Below the pieces are notes generated by a model. The model was given only the letters and a program-made list of their open reading frames with translations, was not told where the DNA came from and ran no database searches. From contig OY969108.1 of NCBI GenBank assembly GCA_963697965.1, positions 1,178,001 through 1,242,000 of the forward strand: a DNA stretch of 64,000 bases, given 5' to 3'. Position 1 is the first letter of the stretch. Each line of letters begins with the position of its first letter. Below are positions 15,659-23,788 of this stretch, one piece after another. Source of the stretch: JAPLJC01 sp963697965 (GTDB lineage Bacteria > Desulfobacterota > Desulfobaccia > Desulfobaccales > 0-14-0-80-60-11). The position numbers and the translations under genes are program-made.

Positions 15659-16591
15659 TTACTTCTCCTCCAGCGCCAGGGTGATGAGACGGTCCAGGAG
15701 AGCCGGAAAGTCGAGGCCCGCGGCCCTGGCGGCCTGGGGGAAGAGGCTGGTGGCGGTCATGCCCGGGATGGTGTTGGTCTCCAGGACGAAAATTTCCCCC
15801 TCCCGGACGATCATGTCGGTGCGGGAATAGCCCCGGCAGCCCAAGGCGGCGTGCGCCGCCAGGGCGCACTGCTGCGCCTGGGTGGCGAGCCCCGGTTCCA
15901 GCCTGGCCGGGCAGATTTCCCGGCTGGCCCCGGGCTGATACTTGGCCTCATAGTCAAAAAAGCGGTAATCGCTTGAGGGGATGATCTCCACCAGGGGCAG
16001 AGGCACAGGGTCCCGGTTGCCGAGGACGCCGCCGGTGACCTCGACGCCCTGGACGAACTCCTCCACCAGCACCCGGGAGTCGTAGGAAAAGGCCGCGGTC
16101 AGGCCTGCTTCCAGTTCCGACAGGCTGCGGGCCAGGGTGATGCCGATGCTGGAGCCTTCGTTGGCCGGCTTGATGACCACCGGCAACCCCAGCTTCCCTT
16201 CGATTTCCCGGGGGCTGGGGGCCTGCTCCAGGGGAAAGACCAGGGCCGCGGGGACCTTCAGTCCGGCCCGTTGATAGAGGGCCTTGCTCAACTCCTTGTT
16301 CATGGCCAGGGCCGAGCTCAGGACTCCGGAGCCCTGGTAGGGGATCTCCAGGAGATCCAGCAGCCCCTGCATGGAGCCGTCTTCTCCGCCCCGGCCGTGC
16401 ATGATGATCAGGGCCGCCTGCAGCTCCGGGGCGTCCGCCACCAGCCGCCCCAGGTCGGTGAGGGGATCGTAGCGCCGGATATCATATTTACGCTTATCCA
16501 GGGCCTCGAAGACCTGGGCGCCGCTCTTTAAGGAGACTTCCCGCTCTGAAGATTTACCCCCGGCGATCAGGGCCAGCCGCATTTTTGCCAT
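15659..16591 (-). CDS. ddl: D-alanine--D-alanine ligase
   Basis: This 310-residue ATP-grasp enzyme makes the D-Ala-D-Ala dipeptide of peptidoglycan. Visible motifs are GGKSSEREVSLKSG, HGRGGEDGSMQGLL, PVVIKPANEGSSIGI and the metal-binding VLETNTIPGMT. The length is normal. Its last codons lie inside the simple repeat that starts at about 15618. It is divergently arranged with nothing; the upstream neighbour on the same strand is an HD protein. Confidence 0.92.
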   Translation of the reverse strand: MAKMRLALIAGGKSSEREVSLKSGAQVFEALDKRKYDIRRYDPLTDLGRLVADAPELQAALIIMHGRGGEDGSMQGLLDLLEIPYQGSGVLSSALAMNKELSKALYQRAGLKVPAALVFPLEQAPSPREIEGKLGLPVVIKPANEGSSIGITLARSLSELEAGLTAAFSYDSRVLVEEFVQGVEVTGGVLGNRDPVPLPLVEIIPSSDYRFFDYEAKYQPGASREICPARLEPGLATQAQQCALAAHAALGCRGYSRTDMIVREGEIFVLETNTIPGMTATSLFPQAARAAGLDFPALLDRLITLALEEK

Positions 16592-16644
16592 GCTTCCCTC
16601 CGGCGCCTAATGGCTGTCAACTACTCCAAAGACGATACCACTCC

Positions 16645-16680
16645 CACCCGGTGTCACCCCCTCGCAGGGGGAGGAAATTT
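16645..16680. repeat. CACCCGGTGTCACCCCC repeat at the 3' end of the HD gene
   Basis: This copy lies at 16645-16680; related copies are at 33176, 42432 (inverted) and 50563. It overlaps the final codons of the HD-domain gene. Confidence 0.65.
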
Positions 16681-17313
16681 TGCGGTTTTTGCAGGGTGTG
16701 GAGATGCAAAAGTATCTTTGTCGTTATGTATAATATCGAGAAGATCTGCAGGGTTGTACGGCAGGGACGCAAACAATTTCTCTTCCACGGCCTGGCTTTT
16801 GACCTCCATGGTATTGATGCGAACCAGGGCCTCCGGGGTGCGCCCGTAACGCTCCTTCAGGTCGGCGAAGCGGTCTGCCAGGCTCACTACTTGGTTGTGG
16901 AGCACTCGCTTGTCGGCATAGTTGACCACTTCGGCCTCCCGCAGCGGTCGCGGGTCCTCAACCAGATCCTCCGCCAGACGCACGTGCTCCAGCACCACCT
17001 GGGCCAGTTCCGGGTAACCAAGGGCGGACAGAACCTCAGCGCCCCATTGGGCATGGTTCTGGACGGTTCCCAGGCAAGGGGTCTTCCCCAGGTCGTGGAG
17101 CAAGGCCCCGGTGCTGATCAGAGGCAGGTGCAGCTCCAGGCCCGCGGCTGTTAGGGCCTGCCCCAAAAAATCGGCTACCTGCATTACCCGGTAACTATGC
17201 TCCCGGACGTTGGGCAGCATACCATGGGCCGCCATCAGGGCCAGGCAGTCGTCGTAGGTGGGGAGGGATATGGTAGCGCTAGGCGAATTCCGAGAGACTA
17301 GGTCAGTTTTCAC
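16654..17313 (-). CDS. HD-domain phosphohydrolase
   Basis: This 219-residue protein has H-S-Y-R-V near residue 39 and the metal-binding LLHDLGK, with downstream NHAQWGAEVL and a later NYADKR, the HD/HDIG pattern. The family hydrolyses phosphoesters on nucleotides or similar substrates; the substrate here is unknown. The C-terminal tail KFPPPARG is encoded by the dispersed repeat at 16645-16680, so the natural end of the gene may have been altered by repeat insertion. It is upstream of ddl and downstream of ispF on the same strand. Confidence 0.7.
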   Translation of the reverse strand: MKTDLVSRNSPSATISLPTYDDCLALMAAHGMLPNVREHSYRVMQVADFLGQALTAAGLELHLPLISTGALLHDLGKTPCLGTVQNHAQWGAEVLSALGYPELAQVVLEHVRLAEDLVEDPRPLREAEVVNYADKRVLHNQVVSLADRFADLKERYGRTPEALVRINTMEVKSQAVEEKLFASLPYNPADLLDIIHNDKDTFASPHPAKTAKFPPPARG

Positions 17314-17355
17314 TTAGATACCTTGTGGCGCCAGGAAAGAAAGGCGGCGTCCACC

Positions 17356-17829
17356 CTAGAGTTTTTTCACCAGGACCACGGCATAGGCGGCGATCCCTTC
17401 CCCCCGCCCGGTGAAGCCCATCTTTTCGGTGGTGGTGGCCTTGAGGTTGAGGTCCTCCGGGTCCAGGCCCAGGATGGGCGCCAGCCTGGCGATCATCTCC
17501 TGGAAATGCGGCACCAGGCGGGGGGCCTCACACACCACCACGGCGTCCAGGTTCACCGGCTGGTAGCCTCGCTGCCTGACGATTTCCATGATCTTCTGAA
17601 GCAGCAGCAGGCTGGAGATATCCTTAAAGGCCGGGTCATGGTCCGGGAAGTGGCGGCCCAGGTCACCGGCCCCCACGGCGCCCAGGAAGGCGTCGCCGAT
17701 GGCGTGGCTCAGGACGTCGGCGTCGGAGTGTCCCGCGAGGCCCAGATGATAGGGAATCGCCACTCCTCCCAGGATCAGGGGGCGTCCCGCCGCAAAGCGG
17801 TGGGCGTCATAACCCAGACCGATTTTCAC
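17356..17829 (-). CDS. ispF: 2-C-methyl-D-erythritol 2,4-cyclodiphosphate synthase
   Basis: This 157-residue enzyme of the non-mevalonate isoprenoid pathway has the zinc-site motif GYDAHRF at the N-terminus, GHSDADVL, FPDHDP and the C-terminal KATTTEKMGFTGRGEGIAA, all diagnostic. It overlaps the end of ispD by 23 bases on the same strand, so the two consecutive steps are translated together. Confidence 0.93.
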   Translation of the reverse strand: MKIGLGYDAHRFAAGRPLILGGVAIPYHLGLAGHSDADVLSHAIGDAFLGAVGAGDLGRHFPDHDPAFKDISSLLLLQKIMEIVRQRGYQPVNLDAVVVCEAPRLVPHFQEMIARLAPILGLDPEDLNLKATTTEKMGFTGRGEGIAAYAVVLVKKL

Positions 17830-18532
17830 GCCGCCGCCTCCTGTGCATCTGGTGCAGAATTGCCTCCGCCAGGGCCAGATCTTCGGGGGTGGTGATCTTC
17901 AGGTTTAGGGGCGAGCCGGCCACCACCACCACCGGCTGCAGGAGCGCCTCCACCAGGGAGGACTCGTCGGTGCCGTAAAAATTGCGGCTGTAGGCCTCGG
18001 TAAAGGCCCGCCACAGCAGGGCCGCCTGGAATGCCTGGGGTGTTTGTATCTGCCAGATATCCTTGCGCTCCAGCGTATGGTGAATATCCCCCGCGGCATT
18101 GACGGTCTTCAAGGTATCATGGGCCGGCAATCCCAGGACTGCGCCGCCGTGGCTCCGGGCCGCCTGGATCACCTTCTGGACCTGATCCGGAGTGACGAAG
18201 GGCCGCACCCCGTCGTGCACCAGGACGATTTCCAAATCATCTTCATTTTGCAATGCCTTGAGGGCATTGTAAACGCTGTCCTGGCGTTCCTTGCCCCCCG
18301 GCACCAGGCGCAGGACCTTCTTAAAGCCATAAGGGGAGATCACCTTTTCCTGGCAATAGTCCAGTTCATCGGGGTGCACCACCAGGGTGACCTCCCGGAT
18401 TTCCCGGATCTGCTCGAAGACCCCCAGGGTATGGGCCAGGATAGGTTTGCCTCCCAGCAGCAGATAGGGTTTGGGGACCTTGTGGCCCATGCGTTCCCCG
18501 ACCCCGGCGGCGGCCACGATGGCGGCAATCAT
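17807..18532 (-). CDS. ispD: 2-C-methyl-D-erythritol 4-phosphate cytidylyltransferase
   Basis: The start is placed at the ATG of MIAAIVAAAGVGERMG, giving 241 residues. This ATG overlaps the stop of arnD (ATGA at 18529-18532), which supports the choice over the longer open frame. CTP-binding AAAGVGERM, PKPYLLLGGKPIL and VLVHDGVRPFV are visible. It transfers CMP to methylerythritol phosphate. It forms a chain arnD-ispD-ispF with overlaps at both joints. Confidence 0.93.
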   Translation of the reverse strand: MIAAIVAAAGVGERMGHKVPKPYLLLGGKPILAHTLGVFEQIREIREVTLVVHPDELDYCQEKVISPYGFKKVLRLVPGGKERQDSVYNALKALQNEDDLEIVLVHDGVRPFVTPDQVQKVIQAARSHGGAVLGLPAHDTLKTVNAAGDIHHTLERKDIWQIQTPQAFQAALLWRAFTEAYSRNFYGTDESSLVEALLQPVVVVAGSPLNLKITTPEDLALAEAILHQMHRRRRRENRSGL

Positions 18533-19500
18533 AACAGGCCCTCCCCCCGGCTCTGGCAGGATACGGAGCCGGCCCGCCCGGGCAAGCGGCAACTGGCCAC
18601 CCGGGCCACCGGAATCTGGCTCCGGTCTCTAAGGAGTTCCTGGGCCCAATCCCCCAGGAGGCAGAAGGCCACCCCTTGCCGGCGGCAACTCCGCAAGAGG
18701 CCGGCGAATTCCTCGAGGAAGGGCCCGCCTTCCAGCTCGGCGTGGATGGTGAGCACCTGGGGGTTCTCCGGGTTAAGGCGGGACAGCACCAGCTCAGAAA
18801 AATCCCGGGGACGGCAGCCGTCCAGTCCCAGAAGCTCATCCAGGGTGGGCAAAGTTGTGGGGATCTCCAGGACCGGGGTGACGGTCTCTGCGAACCTGGG
18901 AAAATAAGGTGTAAAGCCCCGGGTGTCGCTGGCATAAAGGAAATCTTGGGCGTACAAAGCCGCCCGGCTGGCCGGGCTGCATTGCCAGCCCGGGGCCGCG
19001 AAGGATTTAGCCGGCCGCCGCACCAGGGAAACCAGGGTTTGCTGGGCCGCGGCAATCTCCTGGGAGATTTCGGCGAGGGTGAGCCGGAAAAGCTGGTCGT
19101 GCCAGCGCACATGGTCATAGCCGTGCAGCCCCAGCTCATGGCCGGCCGCAATAATCAGGCCGGGGATCTCCGGGGCCGCGGCATGGATCAGGGGCGCGGG
19201 CAGCAGGGTACCGTAGCACATGGTCTTGAGGCCATAAATCGCCGGAGCCCGGGTGCGCAGCATCTTCTGGAAAAATCCCCGTTGCCGGAAAACCCGAAAG
19301 ATAGCACGGCCGGAGTTGTCCGGCCCCAAGGCCAGAAAGAAGCTGGCCCTGACCCCCTCCTCCTCCAGGACCTTAAGCAGGGCGGGCACCCCGGTTCGAT
19401 AGCCTTCCAGGGTGTCGACATCCACCTTGAGGTACAGGCGCGGTGGAGAAGCGGTCTTGGGTTTGCGCTTTCCGGTTTGGGGCGATGATGTGGTGGCCAT
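18529..19500 (-). CDS. arnD: ArnD-type polysaccharide deacetylase family deformylase
   Basis: This 323-residue protein opens with LYLKVDVDTLEGYRTGVP (the catalytic D-x-D of the NodB fold), then SFFLALGPDNSGRAIFRV, KMLRTRAPAIYG and GHELGLHGYDHVRWHD, which match ArnD. ArnD removes the formyl group from undecaprenyl-phosphate-4-deoxy-4-formamido-L-arabinose in lipid A modification. Two arn genes lie directly upstream on the same strand. The C-terminal 30 residues are low-complexity. Confidence 0.85.
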   Translation of the reverse strand: MATTSSPQTGKRKPKTASPPRLYLKVDVDTLEGYRTGVPALLKVLEEEGVRASFFLALGPDNSGRAIFRVFRQRGFFQKMLRTRAPAIYGLKTMCYGTLLPAPLIHAAAPEIPGLIIAAGHELGLHGYDHVRWHDQLFRLTLAEISQEIAAAQQTLVSLVRRPAKSFAAPGWQCSPASRAALYAQDFLYASDTRGFTPYFPRFAETVTPVLEIPTTLPTLDELLGLDGCRPRDFSELVLSRLNPENPQVLTIHAELEGGPFLEEFAGLLRSCRRQGVAFCLLGDWAQELLRDRSQIPVARVASCRLPGRAGSVSCQSRGEGLL

Positions 19501-19600
19501 ATCTCAATCGTTGCTGTTGCCAGCACCTGCCAAAGCCGGGGCCTTGGTTAACCTAGTGGTCTTTCCCGCAATTGATTATCTATTTAAAATGACTGATTTT

Positions 19601-19690
19601 TAACCCCCCCCTTGGAAAAGGGGGGTAGGGGGGATTTAGCATAACCTCTTGAAATCCCCCTAAGTCCCCCTTTTTCAAAGTGGGACTTTA
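19601..19690. repeat. Palindromic CCCCC-type repeat between arnD and the arnA-like gene
   Basis: Left arm ACCCCCCCTTGGAAAAGGGG and right arm CCCCCTTTTTCAAAGTGGG, with AAATCCCCC phrases between. It belongs to the family at 4013, 5690 and 32710. Confidence 0.7.
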
Positions 19691-19748
19691 ATACCCTTGG
19701 AACTTAGGTTTTCTTGATTCAATGCCATGCTGTTTGCGAAGCCCAACA

Positions 19749-20798
19749 CTAGTCGATTTTTGCTGCTAACTGCGTATCCCCCCGGGCCTCCTCCAGGAAG
19801 GCGTCCAGAGTGATCTTCAAGGAGACGTCGAGGTCGGTCTGCGGTTCCCAGCCCAGAAGCTGGCGCGCCTTGGCGATGGAGGGCTTGCGGCTGGTGATGT
19901 CCTGGTAGCCCTGGCCATAATAGTCCTCGTGGCGAGTTTCGACGATCTCCGAATAGACCCCGTCATCCTTATGGTCCGGGTGCTGCCGGAAGAGGTCGCG
20001 CAAGAGGTGGGCCAACTCTTTAACCGAAGCCTCATTATGAGGATTGCCCAGGTTGAAGATCTGTCCGTCGGCAACCCCGCCGGGGTTCTCGATGATGGTC
20101 ATCAAGGCGTCGATGCCGTCTTCCACGTAAGTGAAGCAGCGCTTTTGATGGCCGCCGTCCACCAGCAGGATGGGTTCCCGCTGCAGCAGGTTGAGGATGA
20201 ATTGAGTCACCACCCGGGAACTCCCCTCCTTGGCGGCATAAAGGTCATCCAGCTTGGGGCCGATCCAGTTGAAGGGGCGAATCATGGAAAACTGCAATTG
20301 TCCCGCCTGGCCGTAAGCCCAGATGACCCGGTCCAGGAGCTGCTTGGAGCAACTGTAAATCCAGCGCTGCTTGTGGATGGGCCCCAACACCAGACTGCTT
20401 TCGTCCTCTGAGAACTCCGGGTCCGGGCACATCCCGTAAACTTCCGAGGTGGAGGGGAAGATGATGCGGCTGTGGTACTTGACACATTGGCGTACGATCC
20501 GCAGGTTTTCTTCGAAATCGAGTTCGAAGACCCGCAGGGGGTTTTTCACGTAGGTCATCGGGGTGGCAATGGCCACCAGGGGCAGGACCACCTCGCATTT
20601 CTTGATGTGGTATTCGATCCATTCCTTGTTGATGGCGATGTCGCCTTCCAGGAAGTGGAAGCGGGGGTGGTTCAGGGCCTGGTCCAACTTGTTGGAGTAG
20701 AGGTCCATACCGTAGACCTCCCAGTCCCGCTCTGTGAGGATGCGCTTGGTCAGGGCATTGCCGATGAAGCCGTTGACTCCCAGGATCAGTATCTTCAT
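19749..20798 (-). CDS. UDP-glucuronate decarboxylase, stand-alone ArnA C-domain homologue
   Basis: This 349-residue SDR protein has the NAD loop GVNGFIGNALTKRIL, catalytic S/T...Y-x3-K (PSTSEVYGM, then YSCSKQLLDR) and FNWIGPKLDDL, as in the dehydrogenase/decarboxylase half of ArnA. It oxidises and decarboxylates UDP-glucuronate to UDP-4-keto-arabinose. In E. coli this is fused to the formyltransferase; here the formyltransferase is the next gene upstream. No arnB aminotransferase is in the window. Confidence 0.87.
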   Translation of the reverse strand: MKILILGVNGFIGNALTKRILTERDWEVYGMDLYSNKLDQALNHPRFHFLEGDIAINKEWIEYHIKKCEVVLPLVAIATPMTYVKNPLRVFELDFEENLRIVRQCVKYHSRIIFPSTSEVYGMCPDPEFSEDESSLVLGPIHKQRWIYSCSKQLLDRVIWAYGQAGQLQFSMIRPFNWIGPKLDDLYAAKEGSSRVVTQFILNLLQREPILLVDGGHQKRCFTYVEDGIDALMTIIENPGGVADGQIFNLGNPHNEASVKELAHLLRDLFRQHPDHKDDGVYSEIVETRHEDYYGQGYQDITSRKPSIAKARQLLGWEPQTDLDVSLKITLDAFLEEARGDTQLAAKID

Positions 20799-20838
20799 TA
20801 TTTATCCGCTAGGTTTTGATCAATCGTTGTCGAGAGGT

Positions 20839-20859
20839 GTAGGGTGGGCACTGCCCACC
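20839..20859. repeat. GTAGGGTGGGCACTGCCCACC palindrome copy
   Basis: A copy of the palindrome family also found at 715, 944, 14127 and 57428, in the short gap between the two split arnA genes. Confidence 0.7.
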
Positions 20860-20889
20860 TTCCTCAAAATGGCTTTATTTCTGCCATCA

Positions 20890-21861
20890 TCAGCCCAAAA
20901 CATCCCCCACCAGATAATCCCAGGTGGCGAGGACGGGCCCCAGGAACTCAGGCTCCCCCTCCCATTGGGCCCGGGTGATAAGGAAGTTTCCCTGGCCGGC
21001 GGTCACCAGCAGCCCCTCTCCCGGCACCTGGGCCGCCACCAGCCCCGGCCTTCTGGGACTGGCGCCTGCGGCCTGGGGGTCCGCCGGCTCCGCCAGCGCT
21101 TTGCCGGCCCAGATGTAAAGTTTCCGGCTTTTTTTCCCCTTCCGGTGGTGGGTGAAAGCCCCGGGATAGGGGTGGGTGACGGCCCGCACCAGATTATATA
21201 CCGCCACCGCCTCTTTGTCCCAGGAAATGAGACCGTCTTCGGGCCCGCGGCCGCCGAAATAGGAGGCCTGGCTCTGGTCCTGGGGGGACCTCGGGGCGGC
21301 CCCGGCCCGCAACCGCGGGTAGGCCTCCCGCATCAAGGCGCCGGCGGCCGCGGTCATCCTGGCAAACAGCGTCATGGCGGTGTCCTCCGGGTCGATGCCC
21401 AGGGGAATCTGGGCGACGATGTCGCCCCGGTCCGGTCTTTCCTCCATGTAATGCAAGGTGACGCCGGTTTCACTCTCCCCGTTGACCAGGACCCAATTCA
21501 GCGGACAGCGGCCCCGGTAGCGAGGCAGCAGGCTGCCGTGCAGGTTCAGAGCGCCCTGGCCGGGCGCCTCCAGCAGCGGCCTTTTTAACATAAGGCGGTA
21601 GTAGCAGGAAAAGAGAAAATCGGGCTTCAGGGCCCGCATGGCCGCCACAAATTCGGGGTCGTTGGGGTCCCGGGGCTGGTAGAGCGGCAGGTAATTTGCA
21701 AAGGCCAGGTCCCGCACCGAGGCGAACCAGCGATCCTCGTTGGGGTCGTCCGCATGGGTGACCACCGCCACGATCTCGTCGCCCAGTTGGCGGCAGAGGT
21801 CGATGAGCACCTGCAGGCAGGCGTAGCCGATGTTGTGGTATCCCATGAAGATGAGGCGCAT
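20890..21861 (-). CDS. UDP-4-amino-4-deoxy-L-arabinose formyltransferase, stand-alone ArnA N-domain homologue
   Basis: This 323-residue formyltransferase has NLHGSLLPRYRGRCPLNWVL with the catalytic Asn-His, and VTLHYMEERPDRGDIVAQ, as in ArnA and methionyl-tRNA formyltransferases. It uses N10-formyl-tetrahydrofolate to formylate UDP-L-Ara4N. It abuts the AT-rich PLD endonuclease gene upstream, which separates it from arnC. The protein length fits an unfused N-terminal domain. Confidence 0.87.
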   Translation of the reverse strand: MRLIFMGYHNIGYACLQVLIDLCRQLGDEIVAVVTHADDPNEDRWFASVRDLAFANYLPLYQPRDPNDPEFVAAMRALKPDFLFSCYYRLMLKRPLLEAPGQGALNLHGSLLPRYRGRCPLNWVLVNGESETGVTLHYMEERPDRGDIVAQIPLGIDPEDTAMTLFARMTAAAGALMREAYPRLRAGAAPRSPQDQSQASYFGGRGPEDGLISWDKEAVAVYNLVRAVTHPYPGAFTHHRKGKKSRKLYIWAGKALAEPADPQAAGASPRRPGLVAAQVPGEGLLVTAGQGNFLITRAQWEGEPEFLGPVLATWDYLVGDVLG

Positions 21862-22722
21862 TTATTCCTGTACCTTAACCCAATATGATTTCCCCAGATG
21901 TCTGATTAGTCCTATGTCTCGGAGAATCTGCAATTGTTGCCGAATCTTAGCCTTGATATTTTTGTTTTCTGGATAGATATCAGAAAATCCTTGTTCATGT
22001 TCATATATTTGATTGGTACTAAATTTCTTATCAGGTAAATATTCGAAAACTAACTTGGTCCATCCTATCAAATCTTTTAATGCTGGATTAGGATGTCGTA
22101 ATGTCTTAGTTTTATCTTGAAAGGATTTTAATAGAATTCGCCTATTTTGATTTTTATTATATTCTGCCCTGTGCTTTTTCTCAGAATTACATAAATCAGA
22201 ATAGATGTTTAAAAATTCATCATCTGGAACGACTCGTTTAGGGTGAAACTTCAATCTATTATAGGTAACATAGCTATCCAATATTATATCTTGGTTTGTG
22301 TCAGCTTCGATTACGAAATTAGCCTCAATATTATTCTTAAGACCTCCTCCGGTTAAGTTGGATGAACCTACAATAGCGATAACTTTTGTATCATCACTGT
22401 TTTTCAGAAGATATATTTTGGGATGATAGATTGAAGATGGTTCTAATGAGGCATAACAATATAATGTTAAATTATGATTAATTTTGGATTGATTATATAA
22501 AAATTGTAAAGCTTCTGGTTCGCTTGTCTGCATATCAAGGCCAACTAAAAATTCAAAACTTGCTCCTTGATTTAAAGCATACTCAATAGAATCATAGATT
22601 AAGTTAATCCCAGCTTGTGATAAAAAAGCGACAGCAATCCTAATGTCTTTTGATTGGACGATTCCTTGACGCAAGACGTTGTTTAGATTTTTTAGATTAT
22701 TATCTACAAGTTCAATCTTCAC
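21862..22722 (-). CDS. PLD-family endonuclease with C-terminal winged helix (NgoFVII/BfiI-like candidate)
   Basis: From a GTG start (preceded by AGAGGA) the protein is 286 residues. It has the phospholipase-D half-motif HPKIYLL with GSSNLTGGGL, as in dimeric PLD nucleases. The C-terminus FSTNQIYEHEQGFSDIYPEN followed by KIRQQLQILRDIGLIRHLG matches the helix-turn-helix found in Dam-replacing/DpnI-type restriction enzymes. A longer open frame to 23190 is antisense to arnC and rejected. The gene is strongly AT-rich against its arn neighbours, so it was probably acquired. No methyltransferase sits directly beside it, though one lies 2.2 kb upstream. Confidence 0.7.
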   Translation of the reverse strand: MKIELVDNNLKNLNNVLRQGIVQSKDIRIAVAFLSQAGINLIYDSIEYALNQGASFEFLVGLDMQTSEPEALQFLYNQSKINHNLTLYCYASLEPSSIYHPKIYLLKNSDDTKVIAIVGSSNLTGGGLKNNIEANFVIEADTNQDIILDSYVTYNRLKFHPKRVVPDDEFLNIYSDLCNSEKKHRAEYNKNQNRRILLKSFQDKTKTLRHPNPALKDLIGWTKLVFEYLPDKKFSTNQIYEHEQGFSDIYPENKNIKAKIRQQLQILRDIGLIRHLGKSYWVKVQE

Positions 22723-22757
22723 TAATAAAGTTTTCCTCTGAACTGTTACATAGTCAA

Positions 22758-23738
22758 TTATTTCTGTAACTCCTCCGGACCCAGGGTCTCCCGGATGACG
22801 TAGCGCGGCCGGCAGCGGACCTCCCGGTAGATGCGGCCCACGTATTCCCCGATGAGGGCCAGCCCCAAGGTGTTGAGGCCCACGAAGACGAACAGAATGG
22901 CGAACAGGGTGAAGATCCCTCCCACCTCCGGGCCGACGAAGATGCGGCGGATGAAGAGGAAAAGCCCGAAGAGCAGCCCCAAGGCGGCGATGGTCACCCC
23001 CATGAATCCCACCGCATGGATGGGCAGGTTGGAAAACCCGGTCACCAGGTCGAAGTTGAGGCGGATGAGCTTCATGAGGTTGTATTTGGACTTGCCCCGC
23101 TCTCGCTGGGAGTGGCTCACGGGTATCTCCGCCACCCGCCGGGAAAAGATATTGGCCAGAGCGGGAATAAAGCTGGAGGATTCCTGGCACTGGTTGATGG
23201 AGTCCACCACTTCCCGGCGGTAGGCCCGCAGCATGCAGCCGTAGTCCCGGAGCCGGACCCCGGTGACCCTGGACATGACCAGGTTCATCAGATGGGAGGG
23301 CAGTCTCCGGAACAGCGAGTCGCGGCGGGACTCCCGCCAGCCCCCCACGGTGTCATAGCCCTCTTCCAGCTTGGCCACCAGGCGGGGGATCTCCTCGGGG
23401 GGATTTTGCAAGTCGGCGTCCAGGGTGATCATCACCTGCCCCCGGGAGGCCTGGAAGCCGGCGAAGATGGCCGGGTGCTGGCCGAAATTACGGTGAAACC
23501 GCAAGGCCCGAAGGTTTTGCGGATAGCGCCGGTTAAGTTCCGTGAGGATTTCCCAGGAGCGGTCAGTGGAGCCGTCATCCACCAGGATAATCTCGAAGGG
23601 GCGCCCCATGGCAGACAGAGTGCTCATCAGGCGTTCCCCCAATTCCCGCAGGTTCTCTTCCTCGTTGTAAACGGGGATAATGACCGAGACGTAAGGCTCC
23701 GGGGAGGAGATCTCCAGGGATTCGGCCTGGCGGGTCAT
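22758..23738 (-). CDS. arnC: Undecaprenyl-phosphate 4-deoxy-4-formamido-L-arabinose transferase
   Basis: This 326-residue GT2 enzyme has VSVIIPVYNEEENL, the nucleotide-sugar motif ILVDDGSTDRS, TLDADLQNPPEEI, and two C-terminal membrane helices at about 235-260 and 270-295. ArnC loads formamido-arabinose on undecaprenyl phosphate at the inner face of the cytoplasmic membrane. It is the first arn gene in transcript order and is separated from the formyltransferase by the PLD endonuclease gene. Confidence 0.85.
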   Translation of the reverse strand: MTRQAESLEISSPEPYVSVIIPVYNEEENLRELGERLMSTLSAMGRPFEIILVDDGSTDRSWEILTELNRRYPQNLRALRFHRNFGQHPAIFAGFQASRGQVMITLDADLQNPPEEIPRLVAKLEEGYDTVGGWRESRRDSLFRRLPSHLMNLVMSRVTGVRLRDYGCMLRAYRREVVDSINQCQESSSFIPALANIFSRRVAEIPVSHSQRERGKSKYNLMKLIRLNFDLVTGFSNLPIHAVGFMGVTIAALGLLFGLFLFIRRIFVGPEVGGIFTLFAILFVFVGLNTLGLALIGEYVGRIYREVRCRPRYVIRETLGPEELQK

Positions 23739-23788
23739 AATTTTTGCCTTTGGGTTGGCTGATAGAAAAAGGGTATATACATAATCCC

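Noticed and set aside
22723..23190. N-terminal extension of the PLD endonuclease frame
   Set aside because: This part is antisense to the well-supported arnC and has the translation of a shadow frame.
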